From: Gordoniibacillus kamchatkensis | Lineage (GTDB): Bacteria; Bacillota; Bacilli; Paenibacillales; NBRC-103111 | NCBI RefSeq assembly: GCF_000829455.1 | Contig: NZ_JXAK01000028.1 | Span: 24,489 to 88,488 of the forward strand | DNA length: 64,000 nt | Direction of reading: 5' to 3' | Part shown: positions 46,151-54,354 of the stretch, in pieces | Layout: each line of letters opens with the position of its first letter | Numbering within the stretch: position 1 is the stretch's first letter | Translations under genes and position numbers: made by a program | The notes under the pieces: model-generated | What the model was told of the DNA's origin: nothing | The model's input: the letters and a program-made list of their open reading frames with translations, nothing else | Databases searched by the model: none

Positions 46151-46187
46151 CAAACAACCCCGCTCTAGCAGGAGACGGGGTTGTTTG
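46151..46187 (+). terminator. Terminator hairpin after the signalling block
   Basis: CAAACAACCCCG and CGGGGTTGTTTG form a perfect 12-bp stem. The run after it is only modestly T-rich. Confidence 0.6.
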
Positions 46188-46260
46188 CGTTCGGTCTGTA
46201 GACACGGCGTGCATCGTTGTGAAACAATAAAGCTAAATTCCGGCGCAGGAGGGAAGCCGC

Positions 46261-46791
46261 ATGGCCTACCGGACAGAGGACAAATATTGGCGCAAAATGA
46301 AGGGCGACCGGCTCCCGGAGTTTTTCCGCAGCATAGGGACGGACGGCCGCTTGGATGCGGAGCGGGTCGCTTTTGTCTGCATCGGCACGGACCGCTCGAC
46401 CGGCGACGCGCTCGGGCCGCTCGTCGGCACGATGCTGCAGGAGGCCGGCTGCCCGCATGTCATCGGCACGCTGGAGCATCCTTGCGACGCCAGCAATTTG
46501 GGGGAGCGGCTGGCGGAAATTCCGGCCGGAGCGACCGTCGTCGCCATTGATGCTTGTCTCGGTCAGCCGGCTTCGGTCGGCTTGTTCCAAGTATCGAACC
46601 AGCCGCTCGTGCCAGGCAAATCGGTCGGCAAAGCGCTGCCCGTCGTCGGCGATTATGCGGTGGCGGCTATCGTCAATGCGGACGGGCCGCGGCAGATCCA
46701 TATTTTGCAGAGCACCTCGCTCCATCACGTGCTGACGATGGCGCGGCAGCTGGCCGCGGCAATCGCCGCAGCGATGCGCCGAGGCGGGTAA
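46261..46791 (+). CDS. yyaC: Spore protease-like protein YyaC
   Basis: A 176-residue DUF1256 protein related to the germination protease fold. Signature segments: FVCIGTDRSTGDALGPLVGTML, GTLEHPCDASNL and VVAIDACLGQP. ATG follows AGGAGGGAAG. YyaC is found in endospore formers and made in sporulation; its substrate is not established. Its presence is good evidence that the host forms spores. Confidence 0.92.
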   Translation: MAYRTEDKYWRKMKGDRLPEFFRSIGTDGRLDAERVAFVCIGTDRSTGDALGPLVGTMLQEAGCPHVIGTLEHPCDASNLGERLAEIPAGATVVAIDACLGQPASVGLFQVSNQPLVPGKSVGKALPVVGDYAVAAIVNADGPRQIHILQSTSLHHVLTMARQLAAAIAAAMRRGG

Positions 46792-46819
46792 CAGCGTGAG
46801 AGTCAATACATGAACGGCA

Positions 46820-46861
46820 AAATGGCCCGGCGCCCGCCAATCGGGGGGCGCCGGGCCATTT
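46820..46861. terminator. Bidirectional terminator between yyaC and the OsmC gene
   Basis: AAATGGCCCGGCGCCC pairs with GGGCGCCGGGCCATTT, a 16-bp stem with A and T ends. The flanking genes converge on it. Confidence 0.85.
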
Positions 46862-46880
46862 GTGCGCTTGTGCGCTATCG

Positions 46881-47342
46881 TCAATTGCCGGATTTGCGCA
46901 CGATCGCTTCCACCGCGACCTCGACGTTGCCGCGCACGGCTTGCGAGATCATGCACGCTTTCTCGGCCCGCTCGGCGGCGAGCAGCGCCTCTTCGCGCCG
47001 CTCGGCCGACAGCTCGCCGTCCAGCTCGATCGTCGGGCGATGCACGATGCGGCGGTACGTCAGGCGTCCGCCCTCGCGCTCGACCTCGCCTTCGGACACG
47101 AGCGTCAGCCGGCGCATGGGCAGCTTGCGGTTTTCGAGCACCGACGCCAGCGTGATCAAATAGCAATTGGCTGCGGCGGCAAGCAGCAGCTCGTCGGGAT
47201 TCGTGCCGATGCCCGGGCCGCCCATATCCGCGGGGATCGATACTTGCGCCGTCATCCCGCGCGTCGAGATCGAGCCTACGCCGCGGCGTCCTCCCGACCA
47301 GACGCCTTGCAGTGTGAAACGAAACGTTTCTTTCTCCGCCAT
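46881..47342 (-). CDS. OsmC/Ohr-family peroxiredoxin-like protein
   Basis: A 153-residue protein; start 47342 (MAEKETFRF) is 6 nt from GGAGGA. Family marks are NPDELLLAAAANCYLITLASVL, with the first reactive Cys in the AANCY context, and AEKACMISQAVRG, carrying the second. OsmC proteins reduce organic hydroperoxides with a Cys pair. The ISTRGMTAQVSIPADMGGPGIGTNP stretch is also typical. Convergent with yyaC; 43 bp from the upstream membrane-protein gene on the same strand, so these two may be co-transcribed. Confidence 0.9.
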   Translation of the reverse strand: MAEKETFRFTLQGVWSGGRRGVGSISTRGMTAQVSIPADMGGPGIGTNPDELLLAAAANCYLITLASVLENRKLPMRRLTLVSEGEVEREGGRLTYRRIVHRPTIELDGELSAERREEALLAAERAEKACMISQAVRGNVEVAVEAIVRKSGN

Positions 47343-47385
47343 GTCCATTCCTCCGTCTGCGAGTAATGAAGCCGAAAGCGAGCCG

Positions 47386-47922
47386 TCATGAACCGGCGGC
47401 TTCGAGCGTTTTTCCTTTCGCCAGCAAATACGTAAAGAACGTCAAGTAGTACGATACGATAACGAACAGCACCGCCGATGTGATCGGGTCGCGGGAGAGA
47501 TCCCCGTACGGGTTCGCTCCGGCGCCGCCGGCCGCCGCAGAGTTCGGCACGCCGGGATTCAGCAGTGCCATCTCAATGAGCCTGTACGCGATGCGGCCGA
47601 TGAAGAGCACGAGCACAATCGCCTCGACGATACCGTGCGTGCGGTAATACCAGCCTTGCTCCCGCTTCTCGAATTTCAGGTGGCGGATACCGTAATAAGC
47701 GAGCGTCAGCCCGCAGATGATGCCGACGGCGTCGCCGGCCAGCAGAACAGGCCGCGCCACCGCCATGGCCAAAACGAGCAGTCCGACCGCGGCGAACAGT
47801 ACGCAGCGGAAAATGAAGCGGCGCGGCTCCAGCTTCTGGAAGCCGACCGTGCGCCGGATGCGGCGATAAATGCCGAAGCCGACGGCCAAGACGACAAACA
47901 AGAGCGATACAGCATGGTTCAT
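47386..47922 (-). CDS. CcdC/DUF1453-like integral membrane protein
   Basis: A 178-residue protein with five hydrophobic helices (HAVSLLFVVLAVGFGIY; FIFRCVLFAAVGLLVLAMAVA; AVGIICGLTLAYYGIRHL; IVEAIVLVLFIGRIAYRLI; SAVLFVIVSYYLTFFTYLL). The layout IYRRIRRTVG after the first helix and KFEKREQGWYYRTHG in a loop resembles the CcdC family. There is no clear function. A stretch of Gly/Ala/Asn between helices four and five is disordered. Confidence 0.7.
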   Translation of the reverse strand: MNHAVSLLFVVLAVGFGIYRRIRRTVGFQKLEPRRFIFRCVLFAAVGLLVLAMAVARPVLLAGDAVGIICGLTLAYYGIRHLKFEKREQGWYYRTHGIVEAIVLVLFIGRIAYRLIEMALLNPGVPNSAAAGGAGANPYGDLSRDPITSAVLFVIVSYYLTFFTYLLAKGKTLEAAGS

Positions 47923-48034
47923 GAACGATAAAGCCTCCGAGTTTAATTTGAGGGTGCCGACACATGTCCGACATTATTTTAACATAGGAAGCATAGATTG
48001 TAATTACATGTCTTTTTTGACAGGAGGGACAATG

Positions 48035-48319
48035 ATGTCGATCATCCGCCATCACAACTACCGCAGCGAGAACGGGGAAATATACTGCTGCCTGCGCAAC
48101 CGCGTCGTCAAGCTGGACGACGAGCAGCTGCAGCGCTTTTGCCAAGGCTGCGGCATGTTTGCCGGCACGATGCCGCACGTTCTCGTGAGTTGCGACTGGG
48201 ACGACATTGGCGGTGTCAGCAACCCGCATGTGGCGCTCGACCCGTGGCAGGAGTTCAAACGCAACCAGATCAAGCAGGTGCCAGCGGAAGGAAGCGCGGC
48301 GCTGCAGCGCTGCAGCTGA
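48035..48319 (+). CDS. Small conserved Cys-rich protein
   Basis: A 94-residue protein; ATG 48035 (MSIIRHHNYRS) is 7 nt from AGGAGGG; ATG 48032 is possible. It has CC in YCCLRN, a CxxC-like QGCGMFAG segment preceded by RFCQ, and another Cys in VSCDWDD, so it could bind a metal ion. Short relatives occur in Paenibacillus-type genomes; function unknown. Confidence 0.65.
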   Translation: MSIIRHHNYRSENGEIYCCLRNRVVKLDDEQLQRFCQGCGMFAGTMPHVLVSCDWDDIGGVSNPHVALDPWQEFKRNQIKQVPAEGSAALQRCS

Positions 48320-48487
48320 GGCAAGGACTCGGTTGCGGGGAGTTGCAGGCGACTCATTTATGTATATGCGCGGCGCGTGCTTTCTTGCTCGTGCTGCAAT
48401 TGCAGTGAGCGCAACTGCAACGCGATTTCACGCAATCGGTCCGCTGAAGTTGCTGTGAGAGCTATTGGAGCATCAGCACACATAAAA

Positions 48488-48541
48488 AGCAGGCTGTTAC
48501 CGCAGTGGGAGCCTCCACTTTGGGAACAGCCTGTTTTTTCG
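48488..48541 (+). terminator. Imperfect terminator
   Basis: AAGCAGGCTGTTACC and GGGAACAGCCTGTTTTTT form a stem with a few mismatches and an inner GTGGAG pairing. It is 170 bp after the small Cys-rich gene; between them nothing else is seen. Confidence 0.55.
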
Positions 48542-48600
48542 TCAAATGCGGTTGACCATACGCGGCTTCTATGTTCGCCTTTTTGCTTGCGAAGCAGCCT

Positions 48601-49370
48601 TCACGATCCCGTGAACACGCTCCACAGCTGTTTGCCGATGAGCACCGTCGTGACGATGATGAACAGCGGCTTCACGTACGCGCTGCCTTTGCGGACGGCG
48701 AGCCGCGTGCCGACGAGGGCGCCGGCGATCATGGCGATGCCCATCGGCAAGCCGTAATAGATGTTGACCGAGCCGAGAGCAAAAAACGTAGCGAGACTGG
48801 CCAGGTTGGAGCCGAAATTGAGCACTTTGGCGTTCGCCGACGCCCCGACGAAATCGAAGCCGGCCAGCAAATACATGAAAATAAGAAACGAACCCGTCCC
48901 CGGACCGAAGAAGCCGTCATAGACGCCGAGCGCCAAAGCGCAGGCGGCGATCGCAACGCCGCGCCAGCCGCTCAGCCCGGAGAACGTCGAGAGGCCGTCC
49001 CATTTTTTCTTCAGCAGCGTGTAGATCAGCACGGCGATCAGCATGATAATGACAAGCGGCTTCAGAAAATCGGCGGGGATGAGGTGCACGAGATAAGTGC
49101 CGCCGGCGGCGCCGAAAACGAGAGCGGGAACAGCCGCAGCCCCAGCTTGCGGTCGATCCGGCCGGATGAGAGAAACGAGATCGTGCTCGTCAGCGACGAC
49201 ATCGTGCCGGCAAGCTTGTTCGTGCCGAGCACCAGATTGGGCGGGAGCCCCGTGAACAGCAGCGCCGGCACGGAGATGAGCCCGCCGCCGCCCACGACCG
49301 AATCGATAAAGGCGGCAACGAAGCCGGAGCCGATCAGAAACAGCAGCATTTGCAATGACGGATGATCCAT
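48601..49370 (-). pseudogene. TauE/SafE-family membrane transporter (YfcA-like), frameshifted
   Basis: About 256 residues after joining two frames. Start 49370 (MDHPSLQMLLFLIGSGFVAAFIDSVVGGGGLISVPALLF) follows GAGGAG and has the family's Gly-rich motif. The frame is lost around 49113-49122, where one base is missing in CCGCTCTCG (minus strand); the sequence then reads LVFGAAGGTYLVHLIPADFLKPLV and the second motif GVYDGFFGPGTGSFLIFMYLL to the stop at 48601. Both halves of the duplicated fold are present. Substrate unknown. Confidence 0.85.
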
Positions 49371-49648
49371 GATGACAGCAACTCCTCGGTGCTTGAATAA
49401 TGCCGCGAACACGTACCAGTATAGGCGATAGCGGGAAAAGCGAAAGGGGGGAAACAAAAGTTTTGACGGCCGAATACAGCAGCGGAGAAAGACCGGATGC
49501 GGCGCCTCCGGCTTTTTTTTGCCTGGACAGCTCATACCCCTTAAAATAAAAATAGTTGTTGTCGAAATACGTAGGTTTGTGTAGACCGCCATTTACAATA
49601 TCATTAGACTTGAGTTTCATAAACGTTTCATCAACTCATTCGCATCGC
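49371..49648. other. Divergent intergenic region
   Basis: No gene is seen. It separates the minus-strand TauE gene from the plus-strand symporter gene and is AT-rich over its last 120 bp. TTGTGT (about 49577) and TATCAT 16 bp later are a weak promoter candidate for the symporter. Confidence 0.35.
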
Positions 49649-49663
49649 AGAAAGCGTTTACAA
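49649..49663 (-). promoter_or_regulatory. Perfect cre box in the symporter leader
   Basis: Read on the minus strand, TTGTAAACGCTTTCT satisfies every position of the cre consensus WTGNAANCGNWNNCW. It lies 18 bp before the start codon, where CcpA binding would block elongation or initiation. This predicts catabolite repression of the symporter and probably of aspA. Confidence 0.8.
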
Positions 49664-49680
49664 GAAAGGAGACATGCACC

Positions 49681-50946
49681 ATGAAGAAATTTGGTTTGGC
49701 GCTGCAAATTGTAGTCGGCCTTATACTCGGCATTATCGCCGGCATCGTATTTTACGGAAACCCTACGCTGCAAACTTATTTGAATCCGCTAGGCAACATC
49801 TTTATGAGACTGATCAAGATGATCGTCGTGCCTATCGTCGTCTCCTCGCTGGTCGTCGGCGTCGCCGGGGTCGGCGATATCAAGAAGCTCGGCAAACTGG
49901 GCGGCAAAACGATTCTGTACTTCGAGATCGTGACGACGGCCGCTATCGTTGTCGGGCTGCTGTTCGGCAATGTGTTTCATCCGGGCTCGGGCGTGGATAT
50001 GAGCCATTTGGCCAAAACGGATATTAAAAGCTACGTGGATACGGCCCATTCGACGCAAAGCCACAGCCTTGCCGATACGTTCGTGAACATCGTGCCGACG
50101 AACTTTTTTGAAAGCTTGATGAAAGGCGATATGCTGGCCGTCATTTTCTTTTCCGTCATGTTCGGCTTGGGCGTAGCGGCGGTCGGCGAGAAAGGGAAGC
50201 CGGTCATCAGCTTTTTCCAAGGCGCGTCGGAAGCGATGTTTTGGGTGACGAACCAGATCATGAAGTTCGCTCCGGTCGGGGTATTCGCCTTGATCGGCGT
50301 CACCGTTTCGAAGTTCGGCGTCAGCTCGCTGCTGCCGCTGGGCAAACTGGTCGTTTCCGTTTATGCGGCGATGCTGTTTTTCGTCGTCGTCGTGCTCGGC
50401 GCCGTCGCCAAAATGGCGGGAACGAGCCTCCTGTCCATCTTGAAAATTTTGAAGGAAGAAATCATTCTGGCTTACTCCACGGCAAGCTCCGAATCGGTTC
50501 TGCCGAAGGTCATGGAGAAGATGGAGAAGTTCGGCTGCCCCAAGGCTATTACATCGTTCGTCATCCCGGTAGGATATTCGTTCAATCTCGACGGTTCGAC
50601 GCTGTACCAGTCGCTGGCGGCGCTCTTTATCGCCCAAATGTACCATATCCATATGCCGCTTTCCACGCAAATCACGCTGGTGCTTGTGCTGATGGTCACT
50701 TCCAAAGGCATTGCCGGCGTCCCCGGCGTCTCGTTCGTCGTGCTGCTCGCTACTCTCGGTTCCGTAGGCATACCGCTGGAGGGGCTCATGTTTATCGCCG
50801 GCATCGACCGCATTCTCGATATGGCGAGAACCGTCGTGAATGTCGTCGGCAATTCGCTCGCCGCGGTCATTATGTCGAAGTGGGAAGGCAAGTACGACTC
50901 CATCAAGGGCCTTAAGTTTATCGAATCGATCAAAAAAGCCGCATAA
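49681..50946 (+). CDS. Dicarboxylate/amino acid:cation symporter (DAACS, GltP/DctA type)
   Basis: A 421-residue elevator-type secondary transporter. It has eight helices and two hairpins: the serine-rich hairpin 1 (AYSTASSESVLPKVME), the NLDG unwound helix (GYSFNLDGSTLYQS) and hairpin 2 (TSKGIAGVPGVSFVVLLATLG) are all recognisable. It imports aspartate, glutamate or C4-dicarboxylates with H+ or Na+. The ATG follows AAGGAG. aspA starts 16 bp downstream, so the physiological substrate is probably aspartate or fumarate-class acids. A perfect cre box lies in the leader. Confidence 0.93.
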   Translation: MKKFGLALQIVVGLILGIIAGIVFYGNPTLQTYLNPLGNIFMRLIKMIVVPIVVSSLVVGVAGVGDIKKLGKLGGKTILYFEIVTTAAIVVGLLFGNVFHPGSGVDMSHLAKTDIKSYVDTAHSTQSHSLADTFVNIVPTNFFESLMKGDMLAVIFFSVMFGLGVAAVGEKGKPVISFFQGASEAMFWVTNQIMKFAPVGVFALIGVTVSKFGVSSLLPLGKLVVSVYAAMLFFVVVVLGAVAKMAGTSLLSILKILKEEIILAYSTASSESVLPKVMEKMEKFGCPKAITSFVIPVGYSFNLDGSTLYQSLAALFIAQMYHIHMPLSTQITLVLVLMVTSKGIAGVPGVSFVVLLATLGSVGIPLEGLMFIAGIDRILDMARTVVNVVGNSLAAVIMSKWEGKYDSIKGLKFIESIKKAA

Positions 50947-50962
50947 CAGGAGGAATGAAACG

Positions 50963-52435
50963 ATGATGAAATCAGTTGCAGCGAACGGTCCTACGAGGGT
51001 GGAGCACGATTTTCTCGGCGACAAGGAAGTCCCGCAAGACGCTTATTACGGCATTCAGACGATGCGCGCGGCGGAAAACTTTCCGATTACCGGCTACCGG
51101 ATTCATTCGGAATTGATTCGCGCTTTAGGCATCGTGAAGAAATGCGCGGCTCTTGCCAACATGGAGATCAAGCAGCTTCCGCCGCGGCTGGGCGAAGCGA
51201 TCGCCCAGGCGGCGGACGAGGTGATTCGCGGCAAATGGGACGAGCAGTTTATCGTCGACCCCATTCAGGGCGGTGCAGGCACCTCCATCAATATGAACGC
51301 CAACGAAGTGATTGCCAACCGCGCGCTTGAACTGCTCGGGGGCGAGAAAGGCGACTATTTTACGGTCAGTCCGAATTCGCACGTAAACAAAGGGCAATCT
51401 ACCAACGACGCGTTTCCGACAGCTATGCACATTGCGGCGCTGTCGCTGCTGAACAAGCTGCTGGACACGTTGCACGAATTGCACGATGCATTTCAGCGGA
51501 AAGCGGAGGAATTCGACAGCGTCATCAAAATGGGCCGCACCCATCTGCAAGATGCGGTGCCGATCCGGCTCGGCCAGGAGTTTGCGGCTTACGCCCGCTT
51601 TATCGGACGGGACATCGGGCGCATCGAGAAAACCAAAACGCATTTGTACGAAGTGAACATGGGGGCTACCGCGGTAGGAACAGGGCTTAATGCCGATCCC
51701 CGTTATATTCGCCGCGTCGTGGAGCTGCTTGCCGAGGAAAGCGGATTTCCGCTCCGCAGCGCCGAAGATTTGGTCGACGCTACGCAAAACACCGATGTGT
51801 ACACGGAAGTTTCGGCGGCGCTCAAAGTATGCATGATGAATATGTCCAAAATGGCCAACGATCTCCGGCTGATGGCTTCCGGCCCCCGCGCCGGCTTCGG
51901 CGAAATCCGGCTTCCGGCGCGCCAGCCCGGATCGTCCATCATGCCGGGGAAAGTCAATCCGGTCATGTGCGAGGTCATCAATCAGGTCGCTTTCCAGGTG
52001 ATCGGCAACGACCATACGATTTGCCTGGCGGCGGAAGCGGGGCAGCTCGAGCTCAATGTCATGGAGCCGGTCCTGTTCTTCAATTTGCTGCAATCGCTCA
52101 GCATCATGAATCAGGCGTTTCAAGCGTTCGCTTCGTTCTGTCTGGAAGGGATAGAGGCGGATGTGGAGCGGTGCCGGGCGTACGTCGAGAACAGCGTCGG
52201 GATTATTACCGCGCTCAATCCGCACCTCGGCTATGAGGCTTCGGCCAGAATCGCGCGGGAAGCGATCGAGACGGGCCGTCCGGTGCGGGAGCTCTGTCTT
52301 CTGTATCAGGTATTGACCGAGGAAGAGCTCGATGTCATCCTGAACCCGTATGAAATGACACACCCGGCATTGCCGGAGCCTCGTTATTGGAGCGGGACAA
52401 ATAAGCTTTTCACAGATCGTTGCTATTTGCTGTGA
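50963..52435 (+). CDS. aspA: Aspartate ammonia-lyase
   Basis: A 490-residue enzyme, as read, that splits aspartate into fumarate and ammonia. ATG 50963 follows AGGAGG. Family marks: GGAGTSINMNANEVIANRA, HVNKGQSTNDAFPTAMH, and the catalytic-loop signature GSSIMPGKVNPVMCEV. The last about 23 residues (ALPEPRYWSGTNKLF...) are not family-like. One missing G near 52366 (CCGGC for CCGGGC) would give GIAGASLLERDK and a stop at 52404, the usual end. The true gene therefore probably ends at 52404. It is co-transcribed with the symporter. Confidence 0.95.
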   Translation: MMKSVAANGPTRVEHDFLGDKEVPQDAYYGIQTMRAAENFPITGYRIHSELIRALGIVKKCAALANMEIKQLPPRLGEAIAQAADEVIRGKWDEQFIVDPIQGGAGTSINMNANEVIANRALELLGGEKGDYFTVSPNSHVNKGQSTNDAFPTAMHIAALSLLNKLLDTLHELHDAFQRKAEEFDSVIKMGRTHLQDAVPIRLGQEFAAYARFIGRDIGRIEKTKTHLYEVNMGATAVGTGLNADPRYIRRVVELLAEESGFPLRSAEDLVDATQNTDVYTEVSAALKVCMMNMSKMANDLRLMASGPRAGFGEIRLPARQPGSSIMPGKVNPVMCEVINQVAFQVIGNDHTICLAAEAGQLELNVMEPVLFFNLLQSLSIMNQAFQAFASFCLEGIEADVERCRAYVENSVGIITALNPHLGYEASARIAREAIETGRPVRELCLLYQVLTEEELDVILNPYEMTHPALPEPRYWSGTNKLFTDRCYLL

Positions 52436-52488
52436 TTGAAATCACATGCGCCGGGCACCTCGATTTATATACTTGATTCATGTCAAGT
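52431..52488 (+). promoter_or_regulatory. hmp promoter: Crp/Fnr box at -41.5, -10 box, and start-site palindrome
   Basis: TGTGATTGAAATCACA (52431-52446) is a perfect TGTGA-N6-TCACA site. TATACT at 52468-52473 is a good -10, placing the start near 52480 and the box centre at -41.5, the classic activating position. There is no -35 consensus. A second perfect palindrome, ACTTGA-N6-TCAAGT (52471-52488), overlaps the start site and could be a repressor operator. Confidence 0.78.
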
Positions 52489-52510
52489 CTATGAAAGCGA
52501 GGAGAGTCAC

Positions 52511-53770
52511 ATGCTTAGCGACAAAACGATCGCTATCGTCAAATCCACCGTTCCCGTTCTGGAGAAGCACGGGACTGATATTACAAAACGTTTCTATCAG
52601 CTGCTGTTTGCCGATCATCCGGAGCTGCTGAACATTTTCAACCATGCGAATCAAAGCCAGGGCCGGCAGCAAACGGCTCTCGCCAACGCCGTCTACGCGG
52701 CGGCGCAGCATATCGACAAGCTGGAGACGATTTTGCCTGTCGTGAAGCAAATCGCGCACAAGCACCGCAGTCTCGGCATCAAGCCGGAGCACTACCCCAT
52801 CGTCGGCAAAAATTTGCTTGCCGCCATTAAAGATGTGCTCGGCGACGCGGCTGGCGAAGACATCCTACAGGCTTGGGCGGAAGCTTATGGCGCCATCGCG
52901 AACGCCTTTATCGGGGTCGAAGCGGATATGTACCGGCAGGCCGAGGAACAGGCCGGCGGCTGGGAAGGATTCAGGCCGTTTGTCGTGAAGAGCAAAGTCC
53001 GGGAGAGCGACGTCATCACATCGTTTTATTTGGTGCCGCAGAACGGGCAAGCTCTTGCTTCCTTCCAGCCAGGGCAGTATATCAGCGTGAAGATGGATAT
53101 ACCGGGCGAAAAACATACGCATATTCGCCAGTACAGCCTGTCCGACGCTCCGGGCAAACCGTATTACCGGATTTCCGTGAAACGGGAAGACGCGATTCAC
53201 GGCCGGCCGGCGGGCAAAGTGTCGGTGTACTTGCACGAGCATGTCGGCGAAGGCGACGTATTGTGGCTGTCGGCTCCGGCCGGAGATTTCACCCTGGATC
53301 AGGAGGATACTCGGCCTGTCGTGTTCATCAGCGGCGGGGTCGGTTTGACACCGCTGGTCAGCATGCTGAACACGCTGGCCGTCACGAACTCCACCCGCAA
53401 AGCGACTTTTCTTCACGCCGCTCGGAATGGGAATGTTCATGCCCTCAAACAAGAAGTCGAGGAGTTGGCGAGCCGTTCGCCGCACGTGTCCGTCTTTTGG
53501 AGCTATGAGAAGCCGGCACAGCGCGACAAGGAGCTGAATGCATTCGACAAAGAGGGGTATATTGACTTGCCATGGCTTCAGAAAGTCGTTCCGACAAAAG
53601 AAGCAAGCTTCTACTTCTGCGGTCCCGTTCCGTTTATGCAAGCGTTGAACGGCTTGTTAAAGGAATGGGGAGTTGCCGCCGCGGATATTCATTATGAGTT
53701 TTTCGGTCCGACCGGCAATTTGGAAGATGCCGCAAACGCGAATCCGGAAGTCGCTGCGGGGCAACGCTAA
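52511..53770 (+). CDS. hmp: Flavohaemoprotein (nitric oxide dioxygenase)
   Basis: A 419-residue protein that turns NO and O2 into nitrate using NAD(P)H. Residues 1-140 are the globin domain (proximal His in AHKHRSLGIKPEHYPIVG). Residues 150-260 are the FAD-binding barrel (HIRQYSLSDAPGKPYYRISVKRE), and residues 270-400 the NAD-binding domain (VVFISGGVGLTPLVSML; FYFCGPVPFMQALN). GAGGAGAG precedes the ATG. Its promoter carries a Crp/Fnr-type box, and the convergent regulator gene overlaps its stop codon by 4 bp. It probably protects against NO during low-oxygen growth. Confidence 0.95.
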   Translation: MLSDKTIAIVKSTVPVLEKHGTDITKRFYQLLFADHPELLNIFNHANQSQGRQQTALANAVYAAAQHIDKLETILPVVKQIAHKHRSLGIKPEHYPIVGKNLLAAIKDVLGDAAGEDILQAWAEAYGAIANAFIGVEADMYRQAEEQAGGWEGFRPFVVKSKVRESDVITSFYLVPQNGQALASFQPGQYISVKMDIPGEKHTHIRQYSLSDAPGKPYYRISVKREDAIHGRPAGKVSVYLHEHVGEGDVLWLSAPAGDFTLDQEDTRPVVFISGGVGLTPLVSMLNTLAVTNSTRKATFLHAARNGNVHALKQEVEELASRSPHVSVFWSYEKPAQRDKELNAFDKEGYIDLPWLQKVVPTKEASFYFCGPVPFMQALNGLLKEWGVAAADIHYEFFGPTGNLEDAANANPEVAAGQR

Positions 53771-54288
53771 GACTCGGAACGCTGCGGCGTTTCCGCTTGG
53801 CTGCGCAGCAGCCGGTTGACCGTCTCGCGGCGAAGCCCGATGAACTGGCCGATTTCGTCCTGCGTCAGCACGTCTGTCAAACTGTCCGGAGCGACGTAAG
53901 TATGGAACCAGGATTGGAGCTTTCGGAGCTTCTCGGCGGGCGACACTTCGGTGAGCTGGTCGATGCGCTGCTGCATCATCCGCAATTTGTCCTGCAGCTG
54001 CAAAGCGACGAACCGGCACCGGTCCGGATCTTGCTCCAGCTCCCGGTACCATTCCGCCTCCGGCAAAACGTCAACTTCGCAAGTAACGACCGCCACGGCG
54101 GTACCGTAATAAGGATTCGGGCTGATCAGGGAATGATGAGGTATAATTTCGTCCGGCACGATCATGTTGACCAAAATCTGCGAGCCGTCTTGATGGACTC
54201 GAACGATTTTGAGCAAACCGCTTCTGAGACGATACAGAGGCCCCGTTTCTCCTTGACGGAACAAGACCTCGCCTTTATGCAGTATCAT
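53767..54288 (-). CDS. Short Crp/Fnr-family transcriptional regulator
   Basis: A 173-residue regulator; start 54288 is 7 nt from GGAGG. The sensor part (LHKGEVLFRQGETGPLYRLRSGLLKIVRVHQDG) is a cyclic-nucleotide-type barrel that lacks roughly 40 N-terminal residues of full-length Crp/Fnr proteins, and there is no Cys cluster for an iron-sulfur centre. The helix-turn-helix is LTQDEIGQFIGLRRETVNRLLRS; the RETV(N)R recognition helix matches that of E. coli Crp, which reads TGTGA. This agrees with the box before hmp. It is convergent with hmp. The signal it senses is unknown. Confidence 0.88.
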   Translation of the reverse strand: MILHKGEVLFRQGETGPLYRLRSGLLKIVRVHQDGSQILVNMIVPDEIIPHHSLISPNPYYGTAVAVVTCEVDVLPEAEWYRELEQDPDRCRFVALQLQDKLRMMQQRIDQLTEVSPAEKLRKLQSWFHTYVAPDSLTDVLTQDEIGQFIGLRRETVNRLLRSQAETPQRSES

Positions 54289-54308
54289 AAGAAAGCCTCC
54301 ATCATGCA

Positions 54309-54346
54309 GAAAAGCGAAAGCCGGCACGCCCGGCCTTTCGCTTTTC
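54309..54346 (-). terminator. Terminator hairpin between phosphatase and Crp/Fnr genes
   Basis: AAAAGCGAAAGCCGG and CCGGCCTTTCGCTTTT (one bulge) form a long stem. It lies after the phosphatase stop on the minus strand. Confidence 0.7.
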
Positions 54347-54354
54347 TTATCATA

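Noticed and set aside
49630..49645. Second cre-like motif around ATAAACGTTTCATC
   Set aside because: The CG core is one base out of register with the cre consensus.
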